Assembly (NCBI RefSeq): GCF_004664715.2 | Contig: NC_051083.1 | Coordinates: forward strand, 95,987,161-96,051,160 | DNA from: Peromyscus leucopus | Lineage: Eukaryota; Chordata; Mammalia; Rodentia; Cricetidae | DNA length: 64,000 nucleotides | Direction: 5' to 3' | Part shown: positions 22,091 through 34,360 of the stretch, in pieces | How the letters are laid out: each line of letters opens with the position of its first letter | Numbering within the stretch: the stretch's first letter is position 1 | Program-made: the position numbers and the translations under genes | Notes under the pieces: model-generated | What the model was told of the DNA's origin: nothing | Database searches by the model: none | What the model saw: the letters and a program-made list of their open reading frames with translations, nothing else

Positions 22091-23329
22091 TTCCAAAGCT
22101 TAACTCATCTTTGTTTCTGCACCATTTCCAGGAAGACAATTGTACGTTCTTAGAGAAAATGCTGCTAGTATCCGAGGTCCCTAACTCATGAGATGCACAA
22201 TAGGACCGTAAGAAGAGGTGGTATGCTCTATTATTGCTAATACCTCATTGTCACCTGAGCTTGGTGAGGATTTAGCTGGCAAGACAGGAAGAATGATGTC
22301 CCTTTCACTCCAGGTCTGGGTGAGAGCATCTAAGCAACCCATAAAACTTGAAGGTCCTTTCCCTTTTCTCAGGATGGTGGAGAGTTCCAGGGCTCCGCTC
22401 CTTTTCTAACTCTTTGCTGCCATCTGCTGTTCACTTAGGAATCGTGAGCATGAAGAGAAAACCGTGAATTTCTTCCCAAGTTAGGCTAGCGTTGCTTTTG
22501 GTCCTTATCCTTGGGCTCTACCCCTACAGGAGGAGGCATGAGTCTGGAGAGATGAGACGCGAAGTCCCTGGTAAAGTAAGAAAACATAGTTTCAGGTTTC
22601 GGTTCTCCTCAAGACTCTAGGAATTTTCCTGAAATAAATGCTTGGTAGTTTTGGCAGGAGCACAAAGTTCCTGTTCCTGGAGCTCGGGTGTAGGGTATTG
22701 AGTGGGAATCCCATTCCTTCCTCTTTTCCATGGGCCTTTCATATCATCACAGGCCATATGGCCATTCTTGTCCGCAATGTTCTTTTCCCGCTCCAGCCTG
22801 GCTCTTCCTTTCCCTCTTTCCTTTCCTCCCAGTTCTTTGCCTTTGGTTTCCTGGACTCAATTTCCTTTTCATTTTTTGATTTTCCCCCCTTTATTGTTAA
22901 TGCTTGTGTTTTTTTAATTGTATCTTGCCACATTGCAGTTGTATATGCACATAGGGCACACCGTGATGCTACATACAAGGCAGAATGCTTGACTCTGCGT
23001 ATGTATAGGGTACAGAATGATGCTGAAGCGTATATGATGCAGAGGGATCGAGTCATGCTAATCAAACCGCACTTCTTGGAAACAGCCCCTACCTGACCAG
23101 CAGCTCTCTATGGAACCAAGACGCCTCTGTTTTCCCCAAGGCAGTGTGGTGTGCCCCGCCCCGTGTGTTCCCTGGTAACTCCACTATCTCCTCTAGGTCA
23201 TTGCTCCATCGCAACTTCAGGGGAACATGCTTTCCCCTTTATCATTCTCTTTATCACTGTCACCTGCCCTCCCCCTCCTTCTAATTCTCTCATCTCCACC
23301 TTGTGTGTGAGTGGGGGCTGAGAGGCGCC

Positions 23330-23430
23330 TATTCATACCACCATGCCTGGTTTATGCAGTGCTAGGATCGAACTCAGGATCTTGTGCTTGCTAGGCAAGC
23401 AGTCTGTTAACTGAGCTGTATCCCCAGCCC
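23330..23430 (-). mobile_element. B4 or ID SINE, antisense
   Basis: 'taccaccatgcctggtttat' (B1-like) is followed by a reversed ID head, 'cttgtgcttgctaggcaagc' to 'gagctgtatccccagccc'. Confidence 0.75.
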
Positions 23431-24292
23431 TTCTCCACTCTCCTTTTCCCCACTGCGCTCACCTGCTTTCCTGTTCACTTCCCTCACGTGCCCGGAAGTC
23501 TGGGGCCCGTGGTTCATAGTTTTTCCGTGGCAGTGTTAGCAGCATTCCGAGCGACCTCTTGCAAAGAAAATGTTAGTTGCACCCCTACCTTCTCATGGTT
23601 TGGGCCTGGTAAGTTGCACTGCCTTCCACATTCCCTTCTCTTTAGCTACCAGGGTCTTGCTTTCCCCGAGACCGCTCTGTTTGAGATAATAAACTGCTAC
23701 GTCCATCTCTTTGGTGGGTAACGTCACTCTTTCCAGCTTCGTGTCTTCCCACTTAGCTTGTACCACCATGATCCCTTACTGGAATTTTCCTTTCCCAAGC
23801 TCCTGAGAGTTTTCTGTCCCCCTGTTCCCTGTAACTGGGAGCAGTTTCCAGTTCCTTTGTAGTGTGCCCGGTCTTAGCCTAGAGGAGAAAATCCAGTGAT
23901 TCTGGTGAAGGGCACTGAGGCTTCCCAGGCCCTATTATAATTTCCAGTCAACACCACTGCTCAGTTCTTTCTCCACACATTGCTCTTGGAAGTCATGTAG
24001 AAACCTTCCCGCCCTCTTCTAGTGTCCTGCCTACTATATTCAAACATCCTATTCTTTGTATGCTCAAAATGCTGCCCGCGCCTGTGACTGAGAACACAGA
24101 AGTTAATACAGGGCAATTCTCTAATACTTCTCTCCACTTCTTCAGCTTCTTTACCCACACCACACTGCTTCATATGTTCATGTTCCGCCTTCCATCTCAG
24201 AAGAAGAGGTCGTCCTGATAGTGGCCAGTCACACCTTTTGGCCTCGTGGGGAAACCTCATTTCTTCGGTTCTTTTTTGGGGTGGTTGGTTTT

Positions 24293-24422
24293 GGTTTTGG
24301 CTTTTCGAGACAGGGTTTCTCTGTATGGCCCTGGCTGTCCTGGAACTCTGTAGAACAGGCTGGCCTTGATTGCAGAGACACACCTTCCTCTGCTGGCATT
24401 AAAGGCACGCACCACCACCGCC
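24293..24422 (-). mobile_element. B1 SINE, antisense
   Basis: 'cgagacagggtttctctgta' to 'caccaccaccgccca', with an internal deletion. Confidence 0.88.
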
Positions 24423-24628
24423 CAAACTGTGTTTCCTTTTTCCTTCCTTCGTTCTTGCTTGCTTTAAAAAAAAAAAACTGGTTTTTCAAACAGTTAAACC
24501 CAGCACAGTTCTGTCTTTGCCTTTTCCTTCTTCTCAAGCATCTAAAAAAATTTAGACTTGTCCAGTCCAAGCATAATTATGAGTACAGCTCAGCACAGAA
24601 TCATAAGCTTACTTAAAATATTATGAAG

Positions 24629-24734
<106 letters not shown>

Positions 24735-25534
24735 CGGCTCTCTAGCGTGAATTTTGTAGAGGCCACGATATCAAAAGACTGAGGATGGCATGATGTAAAT
24801 AATATTTCCAAATGTTTACTTCTTTAGGTATGGTGATTTTTTTGCCTTCTTCATATGAACATCTATTACTCTGAATGTAATATATGTCCCTGAATCTACT
24901 GACTTTATAAAAAATAAAATATTATTCTTAAGGAAATCCACATAATGTTCATTAAAGCATAGCATTCATTTCCTGGCTGTTTTTCAACACTTGAAATATA
25001 TCTCAGGATTGGAAATGATTTACAACTAGAAATCAGCTCAGGAACTTTGTAGAATACATACATCCGTTCTCTCGGAGTCTGCCTTCTCCATTATTTCTTA
25101 CCACAGTGCAGTCCGACATTCCCTCTTTTACCAGGATCTTCACAGAAATGCCAAAGGCCGCCAACAACCCCCGTCTGACTAACCCTAATAACCAGTCTTT
25201 ATCTACCAGGAAGCCTGGTGCACTGGGCGCTGTTGACTGCATCCTTTTGGACGGCCCTGGGGTTGCCCTTCCCAAGTCTCCCTTTCTTCCGGCCTGCTCT
25301 CCTCACTGATATGCTTTCACAGCGTCCTTCCCAAGGCCCTGGTCTGTAATCCTCTGGGATGTCTGTTTCCCAAGAGGTCTGTTCCAGGCACATTCCCTCT
25401 TCAAGATTCTGCCACCATTTTGTGGATTTTTGTAGCTTAACTGTCAGTCAGTGTGAGGCCGCCTGCTGCCACTACCTAAAGTCCTGATTCACGGGACTGA
25501 AAAGTTGTTTGTTATTGTTACTGTTATCATCATC

Positions 25535-25731
25535 ATCATTCTATTTGTGTTTGTGTGGAGGGAGAGGGAGAGACATGTATTGGGGGTGGGAAGTATGTGC
25601 ATGTGTAGGCAAGAGAATAGTTTTCAGGAGTTGCTTCTCTTCTTCCAGCTTTATGAGGCTTCCAGGCATTGAACTCAGACTGTGAGTCCTGTAGGGGAAG
25701 CATTTTCCCTGCTGAGCCATCTTGCCGGTGG
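25535..25731 (-). mobile_element. B3 SINE, antisense
   Basis: 'gttttcaggagttgcttctc', 'ggcattgaactcagactgtg', then 'gctgagccatcttgccggtg'. Confidence 0.75.
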
Positions 25732-25924
25732 GTCACGAGGCTTATTTTTTAAAACTCATCACCAGCTCTTGCCGAGTGTCCCCAGCACACCTGCTTCAGC
25801 CTGATTATGATTTTACCCTTTTCACTTCCCCTCCAGCATTTCTGTTTTTCTGACATTACCTAGTGGCATCACAAAGTCACTCAAGGTACAATCTAGGAAG
25901 AGCCTTGTCCCTAGGGTCGCATCT

Positions 25925-26400
25925 ACCCATTCATTCATTCATCTACTCTATATAAAATGCTTTCTTTCTGTCAGTCTCCTCACTGGCCACTAGGGTGTGC
26001 TAGTGAGCAAACCTCAGACAGTCCCTCTTCCTACTCCGCATTGGTGAGCAGGTGCGGTGCCCAGAGATAAATGAATCTGTTACAGAAATAGGGTAAAACG
26101 GAGATGAGTACTGTAAAGAAAGGGGGCTCTCGCTTACGAGAGCATAGGACAAAGCAAGCTGACCTTGTCTGGGGGCTCAGGAGGGGGGAGAGCGTTCTCC
26201 TTAGGAAGTAACACTTAAATGGTGATCGGAAGGCTAAGTGGGAGTTTGCAGAGCACATAAAGCTGTAGAGGCCGTGAACTCTTGTAGCTGGACAAAATGT
26301 CATGCATGTACAATAGCATTGGGGCAAGGGTGAGAGTGACGGAGAAGGCGGGTGGCAGTGGAGCCAAGCAGCAGGTGGGTCAGGAATAAAAGGCTTTGTG
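25925..26400 (-). mobile_element. L2 LINE fragment, antisense
   Basis: It begins 'cattcattcattcatctac' and continues with 'gtgagcaaacctcagacagt' and 'aagtaacacttaaatggtga', in the order of reversed L2. Confidence 0.55.
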
Positions 26401-26422
26401 AACCATTAGAGGTTGGCCATGG

Positions 26423-26430
26423 TTTTTTTG

Positions 26431-26461
<31 letters not shown>

Positions 26462-26481
26462 TTTGTGTTTTTTTTTTTTTC
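26423..26481. repeat. T-rich tract with GT interlude
   Basis: T-runs are separated by gtgtgtgtg. Confidence 0.95.
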
Positions 26482-26793
26482 AGGTTGTTTATACAACACC
26501 GGGAGGCAGTGAAAGTTTTAAGAAGGACCATAATGCTGGCTTATTATACACATTGATTTTGTCGCCAGATTCAAGTTCATTTATAAAATCTACAAACCTT
26601 AGTTTAATAGTTGAAATACAAAAACTGGTATTATTAAAAATGACCTTTCTAATCCTGTTCCATTCATGCTATTCCTGCCCGCACTATACAGGTAGCAACT
26701 ACTTTAGGTTTTTGCATATCCCTCCATGGTTTCCTTTCATGTAGTTGACCTTCTGCACCCACAGGTTCTATTACGTTTCTTTCTTTTTTTTTT

Positions 26794-26955
26794 TAAGATT
26801 TATTTATTTATTTTGTATACAGCATGTATGACCAGAAGAAGGCACCAGATCTCATTCTAGATGGTTGTGAGCCACCATGTGGTTGCTGGGAATTGAACTC
26901 AAGACCTCTGGAAGAACAGTCAGTGCTCTTAACCATTGAGTCATCTCTCTAGCCC
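26794..26955 (-). mobile_element. B2 SINE, antisense
   Basis: 'aagatttatttatttatttt' to 'gagtcatctctctagccc'. Confidence 0.92.
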
Positions 26956-27105
26956 ATATTTATTTCTTTATTGATGCGCATGCATGTGTGTCACAGCATG
27001 CATGTGGAGGTCAGAAGACAACCTGCTGGATATGGTTTTTTCCTTCCACCAAACTGGGGGTTGGGTCTGAGGATCAAACTCAGGTCCTCAGGTTGGCAGC
27101 CCCGA
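26956..27105 (-). mobile_element. B3 SINE, antisense, truncated head
   Basis: 'gcatgtggaggtcagaagac' and 'ggatcaaactcaggtcctca'; the SINE head is missing at the junction with the next element. Confidence 0.7.
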
Positions 27106-27425
27106 GTTCTGTTTCTTCCACATCCCTGGGTTCAGTCAAACTGTATTTGAAAGTATTTTTTTTAAATTGTCTGCACTGAACATGTACAGACTTTTTTCTC
27201 ATTATTGTTCCCTAAACAATATAGTATAACAACGTTTAATATAATGTTTATACAGCTTCGGGTATTGTAAATTATCGAGAGATGATTTAAATTATGTGGA
27301 AGGTTTGTGTATGTTATGTGTAAACACTGTTCTATTTTGTATAATCATCTGGAGCAGTGCTTATTTTGGTATCTCTGTGGGTTCCTGGAACCAAGCCTCT
27401 TGGATATCATGGGATAACTATACAA
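27106..27425 (+). mobile_element. Tigger-type MITE
   Basis: 'ctgcactgaacatgtacaga', 'cctaaacaatatagtataac' and 'ggttcctggaaccaagcctc' run in order. This is the same family as 16468-17362. Confidence 0.7.
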
Positions 27426-27480
27426 GGAAGTGAAAAAAATGATTTTACCCTGTCTTAAGACAAATAGGCCAAACCAGTAT

Positions 27481-27525
27481 GTCTGCTGTCGCTGTCGCTG
27501 TCGCTGGTGTGGCTGTGGCTGTGCT
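27481..27525. repeat. (TGTCGC)n / GCTGTG hexamer repeat
   Basis: Short hexamer array 'gtcgctgtcgctgtcgctgg' followed by 'tgtggctgtggctgtgct'. Confidence 0.9.
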
Positions 27526-28034
27526 TTAGCTTGGAGAACTGTTTCAGCTAGGCCCACAGGTATTTTTCTTTCCCTTTGCTTTCTATGGCGGCCTACTATT
27601 CCGTAACAGCGGTGGTAGAATCTGGTGGGAGAATGACAGTCCTTTCTCTAGCACAGCTAATGCCGGGATTCCTTCAAGCGTTGCCTCATTTCATCACAAC
27701 ACTTGTAGGGAGGTGTCCCTGTTATCATCCACTGAAGAAGTGGATGCTGGGTCAAGGGCAGAGGCATCGTTTGAACACGAGGCTGTGGGTGGAGGCCTCT
27801 TCTCTTTAAACGGTGACATGGGCTTACAGGAGTGGACCACAGTTTATTGACTGACGTGCCTGTGGGTTGTTTGCACACAGATTTACCAGGACAGTGTTTT
27901 TCCACCTTTTGTATTTTTGCCGATCTGGTGGGTGAAAAGCAAAACCCAAACCAAAATAGTATAGTAGTGCAATTTTCTTCTCAGTTTCTTTTTCTTTGCG
28001 TGCAGCTGAACAGGTTCAGTCTGCTCACCTTTCT

Positions 28035-28110
28035 CTCCTTGCTAGGGATGGAACCCAGGGCCTTATGTATGCTAGACCAACACTTACCACTAAGCCACAC
28101 TCCCAGTCCC
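28035..28110 (-). mobile_element. ID SINE, antisense
   Basis: 'gatggaacccagggccttat' to 'aagccacactcccagtccc'. Confidence 0.75.
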
Positions 28111-28399
28111 TTCTTACATATGTTTGGGATTGCATTTGATTCCCCTTCTTTGAACTCTGTACTTCTCCTATGTGCTCATTTTTTCTATTCTGTCAGTCCT
28201 TAAATACATTGAATCCCAATAGCTCTTTACATATGAATAGCAGACATGGTGCCAGGCTTTGTTATCTTTTGATCTTATTTGTGCTTGATTTTGATCGGGC
28301 AGAATTTCTATGTGATTTTAAGTTGTCTGTCTTTAATTCCATGGCCTCTGGCTTTTGAGTTGCGTTAAGAAGGCCTTTCCTCCTCTGTGGTGACCTATA

Positions 28400-28590
28400 A
28401 ACATATAGTAACCCTCTCTTATTTATCTGTGGAAGTACAGTCCAAGGCTCCCAGTGGGTGCCTGGAACTTGAAGTAGCACCAAAACTTGTATGTACTGTG
28501 TTTTTTCCCTCTGGTGATGTTTTCATGTATAAATTAGGTATAATGAAGGATTAATACTAGCTATCATTAAAATAATCATAGCAGTTCCTG
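28400..28590 (+). mobile_element. Tigger-related MITE fragment
   Basis: 'ctcccagtgggtgcctggaa', 'tactgtgttttttccctctg' and 'tataaattaggtataatgaa' follow the order of a known mammalian Tigger-type element. Confidence 0.5.
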
Positions 28591-28910
28591 CTTTCTCTAG
28601 AGCCACTCCTTGGGGTCAGCCTTGCGGCTCATCACCTTCTTCAGTGGTGACAGTTGGCTCCCAGTGGTTCCCCTTCACCTTAACTCTCCATTCTACTGGA
28701 TTCCAGGGGCACTTCTCGAGTGTTCCCCTGTTTAGAAACTTTCAGTGGTCCCCATGTAACCTGGCCTCTAAGTTTTCTCTACCACATCTGTTTCAGCCCC
28801 TTCCTCGCCGTCTAAGGCTTGGCCATCCCAGGATCCTTTGTGCGCCCTGAGCTTCCCATTCATGTCTGTGTGCAGCTTCTGCTGAGAATGGCCTTCTCCC
28901 TGCCAGCCCC
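28590..28910 (+). mobile_element. L2 LINE fragment
   Basis: 'aaactttcagtggtccccat' with adjoining C/T-rich text resembles L2 sense sequence; diverged. Confidence 0.4.
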
Positions 28911-29655
28911 GGGCCCAGACAACATTGTTTTCTCTAAACCCCCCTCAGCTGCAGCCTTCTCCAGGAAGCACCGACTGAAACCCCAGGCCCCCCTCCCTCG
29001 ACTGCCTCCTTCCCTCCTGCTCCCCTCTTGCTGCAGGGCTGCTGAGCAGGTGGCTCGCGGTGTCTTTTTACATCTGGGGCCCCTGAAGTACAGGGAGGTT
29101 TTTCTTTTGTTATTGGTTCGAGAGTGGAGTGAATGAGGGACAGGACCCCCTGCCCCACATTGCACGTACACACATATGCCTAAGGGAAGGTGTGTGTCAT
29201 CTAAGCTGACTGTTGTTGTCTGGGGGCCACACACTTTTGTTTTACTTTGGCTTGTAGAATCTTGATCTCATTTCATCTCCACACCGCCACTAGACTTACG
29301 GGAGCCTCACACACCTGGGGCCCATGACCTTGAATTAAAAACAAAACAAAAAAAAAAAAAACCCAGCTATATCATCTGGATTAACTCCAAGTGAAATGAA
29401 GTGTTTCAGTGAGTTATTGAATATCAGCAGCAAACTCCAGTTAAACCTACAGCACTCAAACTTATTTTCCTTAATGTAAACCACAGATCTTCTCTTGTGT
29501 TACTGTTTGCTGCAGATAGCTAAGAAAAGCATTCATATTTATCAGTGCCTAAAACTTTGCATATTTGCTATCTGAAAATCTTTCGATAACCAGATTGTAA
29601 TATGATTGGTTCCTTTTGTACTTCTCTATGTCCTATGCGTAACATTTTTATTCAA

Positions 29656-29846
29656 GGCTGTGGCTGTAGCTCAGTTGATAGAGGACTTGGCCTACCATTA
29701 TATGAAGCCCTGGGCTCAGACTCCAATACCACATGTGTGTAATCCCAGCACTTGGGTGGTGAAAGCAGGAGGTTAAGATGTTCCAGGTCATCCTTGGGTA
29801 CATAGTGAGTCTCGCCCCAGACCTGCCTGGCTGCTCAAGACCCACC

Positions 29847-29848
<2 letters not shown>
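29656..29848 (+). mobile_element. B4 SINE (ID + B1 fusion)
   Basis: The ID-like head 'gctgtagctcagttgataga' is joined to a B1-like part, 'gtaatcccagcacttgggtg'. Confidence 0.75.

Positions 29849-29849
<1 letters not shown>

Positions 29850-29896
<47 letters not shown>
29850..29896. repeat. (GT)n microsatellite
   Basis: About 23 GT units directly after the B4. Confidence 0.97.
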
Positions 29897-29899
<3 letters not shown>

Positions 29900-30809
29900 C
29901 TGAGAGGAAGGAATACTTATGTTTCTTCAACTGCCGCAACCGTCCACGGTACCAAAAACTGAGGAGTACTTTTTATGGAGTTTATTCCGGGACTTGAAAA
30001 GGGGCAGGCAGGCTGGCTTCCACACACCAAGGAATCGCTGGGTTCAAAAATGGATATTGCCAGTTGCTAATGGGCTCTGGCATAGGGGTTAGTGCTTTGA
30101 GGTCTCTGTCTGTTTGTCACTTTGCAAGCTGGCGTAGTACTAGGACCTGCCTTCGTGATTGTCATGAAGATCACCGGAGCCGATGTGCTTGCCAAGTCAT
30201 AGACCGGCGTCTGGTGATTTCCTACTGTTATTATTATTATTCACCACTATTCCCTTGCCTCTTATGAATTTACATCTGTGTCTTCTGACTAGACTGTGGG
30301 CTCTGGGGGTGAGGATTATGCCTTGATCAATTCTAAAGCCACAGAGCCCTGTATGGACAGATTGCATGATTAGCAGTGGATTTAGCGGCTTCTGCTCCTC
30401 TCTTTGAGATGCTGATTTCTCCCCAGGGCCAGATGCTCCTATTACCTGGCTCTCCCGCTCTGCCTGAGAGCTCTAGCTACTTGGGCTGCTCTGCTTTACC
30501 CCACGCCAGAGGCGAGGTGTCTGTGGAGGGGCCAGGCGGTGCACAAACTCCTCATTTTTAGAGCCTTCTCCCAACTTGGCCCTCCTTCCTTGCCGTCCTC
30601 CGTTTCCTCCAGTTCAGTCCCCTCCATTGCTTATCTTCTCCACTGACCACCAGTTCAGAAGTTTGCACTTCAAACCCTTAGCAGTGCTGGCACCCCCCCA
30701 CCCACCCCCTCCCCCGGCCTCCAGCCTAGTATAGTTGCTCATTCTCGAAGATGGGGGTTACTTTTGTTTTCTCACTCGCATCCTTACCTCCTCTGTACCC
30801 TTCCTGCCC

Positions 30810-30975
30810 TCCACCAACTCTGTCCCTCACAGCATCAGAACAAGCTGTCTAAAAGAGCCGATCTATTAGATTTTGTCCGCTGCTTGTCACTCACCTACGT
30901 TTTTTTTTTTTAACATGCCCGTTCCTTCATGTGGCATTAAAGATCACTTACAATCACTCAGACTCTGACCCTATT
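30810..30975 (+). mobile_element. L2 LINE fragment (weak)
   Basis: 'agcatcagaacaagctgtct' and 'ccgctgcttgtcactcacc' resemble L2; interrupted by a T-run at 30900. Confidence 0.35.
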
Positions 30976-31005
30976 ACTTAGTCCTTTTGAAACAACCAAT
31001 CTGCT

Positions 31006-31008
<3 letters not shown>

Positions 31009-31041
<33 letters not shown>
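31009..31041. repeat. (CA)n microsatellite
   Basis: About 16 CA units. Confidence 0.95.
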
Positions 31042-31042
<1 letters not shown>

Positions 31043-31154
31043 AATGTTTCCCTGGCGGGCTCCAGGCCCTTCTTTGTAAATTAGCTCAAGGCTGCTGCCT
31101 TTTTTCTGGAGGTGTCTCTCACTGAGGCAGCTGGAAAGCACATTTTCCTTTCTG

Positions 31155-31292
31155 TTGTTTGTTTTTCCAAACAACATCGCCCTGGCTGTCCTGGATCTCA
31201 CTCTGTAGCCCAGGCTGGCCTTGAACTCACAGAGGTCCGCCTGCCTCTGCCTGAGTGATGAGATTAAAGGCGTGCGCCACCACCATTCTGCT
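31155..31292 (-). mobile_element. B1 SINE, antisense
   Basis: 'cgccctggctgtcctggatc' to 'cgtgcgccaccaccattctg'. Confidence 0.9.
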
Positions 31293-31296
31293 TCTT

Positions 31297-31514
31297 TTAA
31301 AAAAGATTTCTTTTTATTATTTTAATTATATGTATGTGTGTGGGGGAGCTATGTACACATGAATGCAAGTGCCCACAGGGGACAGAGGTGTGAGATCCCC
31401 GTGGAACTGGGGTTCCAGGCTATTGTAAGCCTCCTGATGTGAGTGCTGGGAATTGAACTAAGTGTCAGGAAGAGCAGTATGTGCTCCTCACCACAGAGCC
31501 ATCTCTCCAGCCTA
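31297..31514 (-). mobile_element. B2/B3-type SINE, antisense
   Basis: 'gtgctgggaattgaactaag' and 'agagccatctctccagcct'; old subfamily. Confidence 0.8.
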
Positions 31515-31602
31515 CGTTTTCCTTTATGTGCCTTTTTCCTTGCACTTTTAAGATGTCCATTGACCTTGATTGCACAGCTAGCGGATGTTTATCTGTATTT
31601 CA

Positions 31603-31616
31603 CCACCAGGTGGCAG
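31603..31616 (+). promoter_or_regulatory. CTCF-like motif
   Basis: CCACCAGGTGGCAG is a full match to the CTCF core (CCASYAGRKGGCRS) and lies outside any SINE I can see. Occupancy is unknown. Confidence 0.5.
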
Positions 31617-31837
31617 CAGTCACACATTTTTAATCTCAGGAGAGCAAGTTAAGTTTGGATATTTGTTTGATTTTAAATCACTGAATGAATACTAAACATT
31701 GATTAGGGTAATAATCATTTTGTAATTGAATTGCTGTGGGAGCCAGGGAGACAGTGAAGTCCACAAGCCCTCTAGGATTTGGGTTGAGGTGACAGGGTGG
31801 GAGAAAAGGCACAGAAAGGAGCATATTTTAGGAAGTG

Positions 31838-32160
31838 ATTTTTTTTTTCTGACTACTGTAACAAAAATGCCAGGTATTAAATATATTATAAATATCGGAA
31901 ATTTATGGTTCCATTCTGGAGGCTGAGAAGCCCAAGATCCAGGTCCCAGCAGATGTAGTGTCTGGTAAGGGCCCTTTCTTCATGGGGACCTATGTCTGTC
32001 TACATTCATGCATGTGCCCCGATGAACAGGTCCTCTGCAGCCTATTTTGTAAGGACAGTGATCCTGTTCATAAGGGTTCTACCGTCTACTTCCCCGCCTT
32101 CTGGCGTCACGCCATTGGCAGTGAGGTTTCAACATGAATGTAGGGGACAAGTGTTCCATC
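31838..32160 (+). mobile_element. Ancient mammalian dispersed repeat, family not assigned
   Basis: 'ttatggttccattctggagg' and 'ctgagaagcccaagatccag' belong to the same widespread repeat as 9150-9512, here from its 5' portion. Confidence 0.5.
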
Positions 32161-32874
32161 TGGAGCAGGGAGGAGATGATTGAGCTTGAGGTGCTTCTAA
32201 CCTATTCCGGCTGAGTTGTCCAGGAGACAGTAGAATAGAAAGGTCTGGAGCTATTTGGGGGAATTCTGGGAAGGGGTAGTAGACGTCAGTATCATCGGCA
32301 TAGAAGCAGTGATAGAAGCTTTGTAATTGTTGAGTTGGTCCAAGGTAGCCAGGTAGCTGGTGAGGTCAGGGAACCTGGAAAACAAAACGCTTGGAGTAAA
32401 GCGACCTGCAGAAGGTGGACGGACAGAGGAAAGGGCTGTTGGGAGACTGCAGGAATGGTCAGAGCAACAGGAGGACAGTTGAGTTGTCCAGAAGTGAAAA
32501 GAGTAGCAAGTTCCACTTGAATAGCAGTAGCCAAACCACGTGGGATCTGAGAAGTACAAGATCGGGCCTCTGGAGACGAGCGGAAGATGTGTGTGCCAGG
32601 GGTGAGGGCCCGTGGGCATCGCAGAACCGATGGGAGACGTTGCCCGTCAGTGCTACCTTGGCGTTTCCTCTTCTCTGGGTGTCTTCAAATCCCATGGTAA
32701 GGTCAGCGGTGTGAGAGAACTTTGGAAGCATTGCCGAGAAGCGGGACTCGGTGAATCATGAAGTTATGACGTGGGCTTGCTGGTGAATTAGAAATGATGA
32801 TGCCGAGAGGACCAGGTGAATGAGGAGTGCGGAAGAGGAGTCCAGGTTCTTTGAAGACCGTCCATACAGTTGTT

Positions 32875-33190
32875 TTGTGTGTATGTTCACGTGTGTGTCT
32901 GTGCTTGTGTGGGGGCACGTGTGTAGACCGGAAGTCAGTCTCTAGTGTTGTTCCTCAGGCACCATCCACTTGTTCACGTGTGTGTCTGTGCTTGTGTGGG
33001 GGCACGTGTGTAGACCGGAAGTCAGTCTCTAGTGTTGTTCCTCGGGCACCATCCACTTGTTTTGGAGCAAGGCTCCCTCATTGGCCTGACACTTATTGAG
33101 CAGGCATGGCTGGGTGGCCAGTATGATGCAGGGGGTCATCTCTCTCCACCTGAAATTATAAACGCATGCCTGCCACAATACTTGCCTTTT
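32875..33190 (-). mobile_element. Composite B3-like SINE, antisense, internally duplicated
   Basis: GT-rich sequence, then 'ttgttcctcaggcaccatcc' and 'ggctccctcattggcctgac', as in the copies at 250 and 49640. The left part is duplicated (32884-33057). Confidence 0.55.
32884..33057. repeat. 87-bp tandem duplication, about 99% identical
   Basis: Units 32884-32970 and 32971-33057 differ at a single base (ctcagg versus ctcggg). The unit length is a multiple of three, so an open frame runs through both copies; this is not evidence of coding. Confidence 0.95.
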
Positions 33191-33194
33191 TTTT

Positions 33195-34360
33195 AATTTT
33201 ATGGGAAATAAGATTTTTTTAATGCAGTATATTCTGATCACACTTTACCCTCTCCCAACTCCTAGAAAATCCCCCCCCCATCCTCACACACCCAAATCCA
33301 TACCCTCTCTTTCTCTCATTAGAAAACAAACACATACATACCATAATATGTGAGCAAAAGACTTAAGCAAGTTTAAAACACGCCCAAACAAGGCATTAGG
33401 AGACAAAAAAAACTCCAAAAAACCCATTGAGCTTGTTTTGTGTTGGCCCTCTACTTGTGGGCATAGGGCCTGTCCTTAAGTGTGGTTTGTGTTCCCAGTG
33501 AGACTCCATTGGAGAAATCTCATTTTTCCTTTGTGAGCAGTGATTAACTGGAGATAGCTTCAGGGTTAGGGGTGGGAGCTTGCGTCCACTTCCCCTTTCA
33601 GCACTGGGATCCTGTCTGGCTTAGAACTGTGCAGGCCCTGTGGATGAACTCTCAGTCCTCTGTGAGTCCATATGTTCATCAGTCCTGTTGTGTCTAGAAG
33701 GCCTTGTTGTAGAATATTATTTTCAGGTGTGTTACTTTTGTTTAGGTTGCATTTGTTTAACTCTGTGAAGCTGTGTTACTGTGCCTGTCTACAACACCTG
33801 ATGGTCTAATAAAGAGCTGAATGGCCAAAGCAAGTCAGGGGATAGGTGGGGCTGGCGGGCAGAGAGAAAATAGAGAAGGAGAAATCTGAGAGAGAAAGAG
33901 AAAGAAGTAGCCAGAGAAGGAGGAAGACTCTAGGAGGTACACAGCAAGCCATGGAGTAAGAGGCAAAAGGTAAATGGGATAATTTAAGAAAAGCTGACTA
34001 AGGCCTTTCATTTATAATTAAGAATAAGCCTCCGTGTGTGATTTATTTGGGAGCTGGGTGGCAGGCCCCCAGAAGAGTAAAAAACCAAATGACAACAGCC
34101 TTGTTTCCTTGGTGTCCCCCATCCCCTCTGGCTCTTACAATCCTTCTGCCTCCTCTTTCTTAGAGTTCGTGAGCCCTGATGGGGAGGGATTTGATGGAAC
34201 TGAGTGTTCCAAGGTCTCTCACTCTCCGCACATTGTCCAGCTCTGGGTCTCTGTATTTGTTCCATCTGCTGCAGGAGGAAGCTTCTCTGATGATGGCTGA
34301 GCAAGGCACTGATCTATGGGTAGAGCAGAATGTTGTTAGAGTCGTTTTATTGCTTTGTTT
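33195..34360 (-). mobile_element. Rodent L1 3' UTR, antisense, split by an LTR
   Basis: The first part, 33195-33707, ends 'gtgtctagaaggccttgt'. The second part starts 'gccttgtttccttggtgtcc' at 34098 and runs to about 34360. The two join without loss across the LTR. Confidence 0.85.
33708..34097 (+). mobile_element. Solo LTR of an endogenous retrovirus (390 bp)
   Basis: It starts TGTAGAATATT and ends GACAACA (TG...CA ends). An internal AATAAA poly(A) signal lies in 'ctaataaagagctgaatggc'. It is flanked by the 7-bp direct repeat gccttgt at 33701-33707 and 34098-34104, inside an L1. No viral coding sequence is present. Confidence 0.85.

Noticed and set aside
22638..23096. 152-codon open frame on +
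   Set aside because: The sequence is T/C-rich intronic text with no known domain and no supporting splice signals.
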